Shown piece after piece: positions 6,669-6,830 of a DNA stretch of 6,830 bases. The DNA lies in contig JAUNIV010000128.1 in the NCBI GenBank assembly GCA_030523385.1, forward strand, positions 1 to 6,830, given 5' to 3'. The number at the start of each line of letters is the position of its first letter. The first letter of the stretch is position 1. The stretch is from Bacteroidales bacterium (GTDB lineage: Bacteria > Bacteroidota > Bacteroidia > Bacteroidales > Bacteroidaceae). A program made the position numbers and the translations under genes. The notes under the pieces were generated by a model. The model did not search any database and was not told the origin of the DNA. It worked only from the letters and a program-made list of their open reading frames with translations.

Positions 6669-6730
6669 ACTTTGTTGCTAAAGTAAAAGTAATAAAAGAA
6701 AAAGAAGTATGTTGCGTACAATGCTTTCAT
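6641..6730 (-). CDS. Phe/Tyr-rich leader peptide of the aromatic amino acid operon
   Basis: This is a 29-codon ORF from the ATG at 6728-6730 to the TAA at 6641-6643. It begins MKALYAT, then residues 8-17 read YFFFFYYFYF, ten consecutive aromatic residues. In total there are 7 Phe and 5 Tyr codons and no Trp codon. It starts about 20 bases after the predicted transcription start, behind purine-rich AAAGAGA, and ends 34 bases before the terminator stem. The composition corresponds to E. coli pheL but covers both products of the downstream genes. Its expected role is as a sensor: ribosomes slow on the run when charged Phe- or Tyr-tRNA is scarce. That leaves the codon 21-24 segment free to form the antiterminator. 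The peptide itself probably has no further function. Too small for standard gene callers; it has no homology evidence beyond composition and position. Confidence 0.9.
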   Translation of the reverse strand: MKALYATYFFFFYYFYFSNKVKREFVCVR

Positions 6731-6758
6731 TTTGTCTCTTTAATTGTTTAACTCGGTG

Positions 6759-6788
6759 CAAATGTAATACTTTTCTGTGAATAACAAA
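6759..6788 (-). promoter_or_regulatory. Predicted Bacteroidetes-type promoter of the leader-pheA operon
   Basis: On the minus strand, TTTG (6788-6785) and TACATTTG (6766-6759) match the -33 TTTG and -7 TAnnTTTG elements of Bacteroidetes promoters, with 18 bases between them. Transcription would begin near 6752, about 20 bases before the leader ATG. The DNA just upstream (6789-6830) is made of A and T tracts that could act as an UP-like element. I see no gene in those 42 bases. Confidence 0.8.
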
Positions 6789-6830
6789 TAAAAAAAGGAT
6801 TTTTTCTGAATGTTTTTTTCAAGAAACACC

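Noticed and set aside
6296..6751. A 151-codon plus-strand ORF covering the pheA start, the attenuator and the leader.
   Set aside because: It is antisense to pheA and to the leader elements; its long frame is incidental to the AT-rich leader.
6554..6758. A T-box or metabolite riboswitch as the explanation of the leader terminator.
   Set aside because: The leader is too short for a T-box, I see no specifier-loop or T-box sequence, and the aromatic-rich ORF with its competing segment explains the layout without one.

Overview
This window looks like a chromosome segment from a member of the Bacteroidales (Bacteroides, Phocaeicola or a close relative). Three things support this: the gene order rsfS-ftsH-cdsA, the type I-beta DAHP synthase with a C-terminal chorismate mutase, and two promoters matching the Bacteroidetes pattern (TTTG-like -33, TAnnTTTG -7). 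Start codons also lack strong Shine-Dalgarno sequences. All recognised genes lie on the minus strand, so the window is best read from its right end to its left.

Right part (6830 to 2686) is a four-gene aromatic amino acid operon with its complete control region. A promoter at about 6759-6788 leads into a short leader. The leader encodes a 29-residue peptide (6641-6730) in which residues 8-17 are ten consecutive Phe/Tyr. An intrinsic terminator (6575-6607) follows, just before the pheA start. A 9-base segment inside the leader ORF is identical to the 3' arm of the terminator, so it can pair with the 5' arm instead. This is the layout of a ribosome-mediated transcription attenuator sensing Phe-tRNA and Tyr-tRNA. 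Downstream come prephenate dehydratase (pheA), a class I/II aminotransferase, bifunctional DAHP synthase/chorismate mutase, and prephenate dehydrogenase (tyrA). Junctions are a 26-base overlap and gaps of 20 and 4 bases. Together they cover the entry step of the shikimate pathway and the chorismate-to-Phe/Tyr branch.

Middle (2400-2685) is a 286-base intergenic region. It holds a long imperfect hairpin (2581-2642) whose T-run faces the plus strand, and a promoter for the next operon at about 2450-2482.

Left part (2399 to 1) is an operon of ribosome silencing factor rsfS, membrane protease ftsH, and the first 24 codons of a phosphatidate cytidylyltransferase (cdsA) that runs off the left edge. 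I saw no mobile elements, CRISPR arrays, tRNAs or rRNAs.

The most interesting feature is the Phe/Tyr leader peptide and attenuator, which is too short to stand out in an ordinary gene call.
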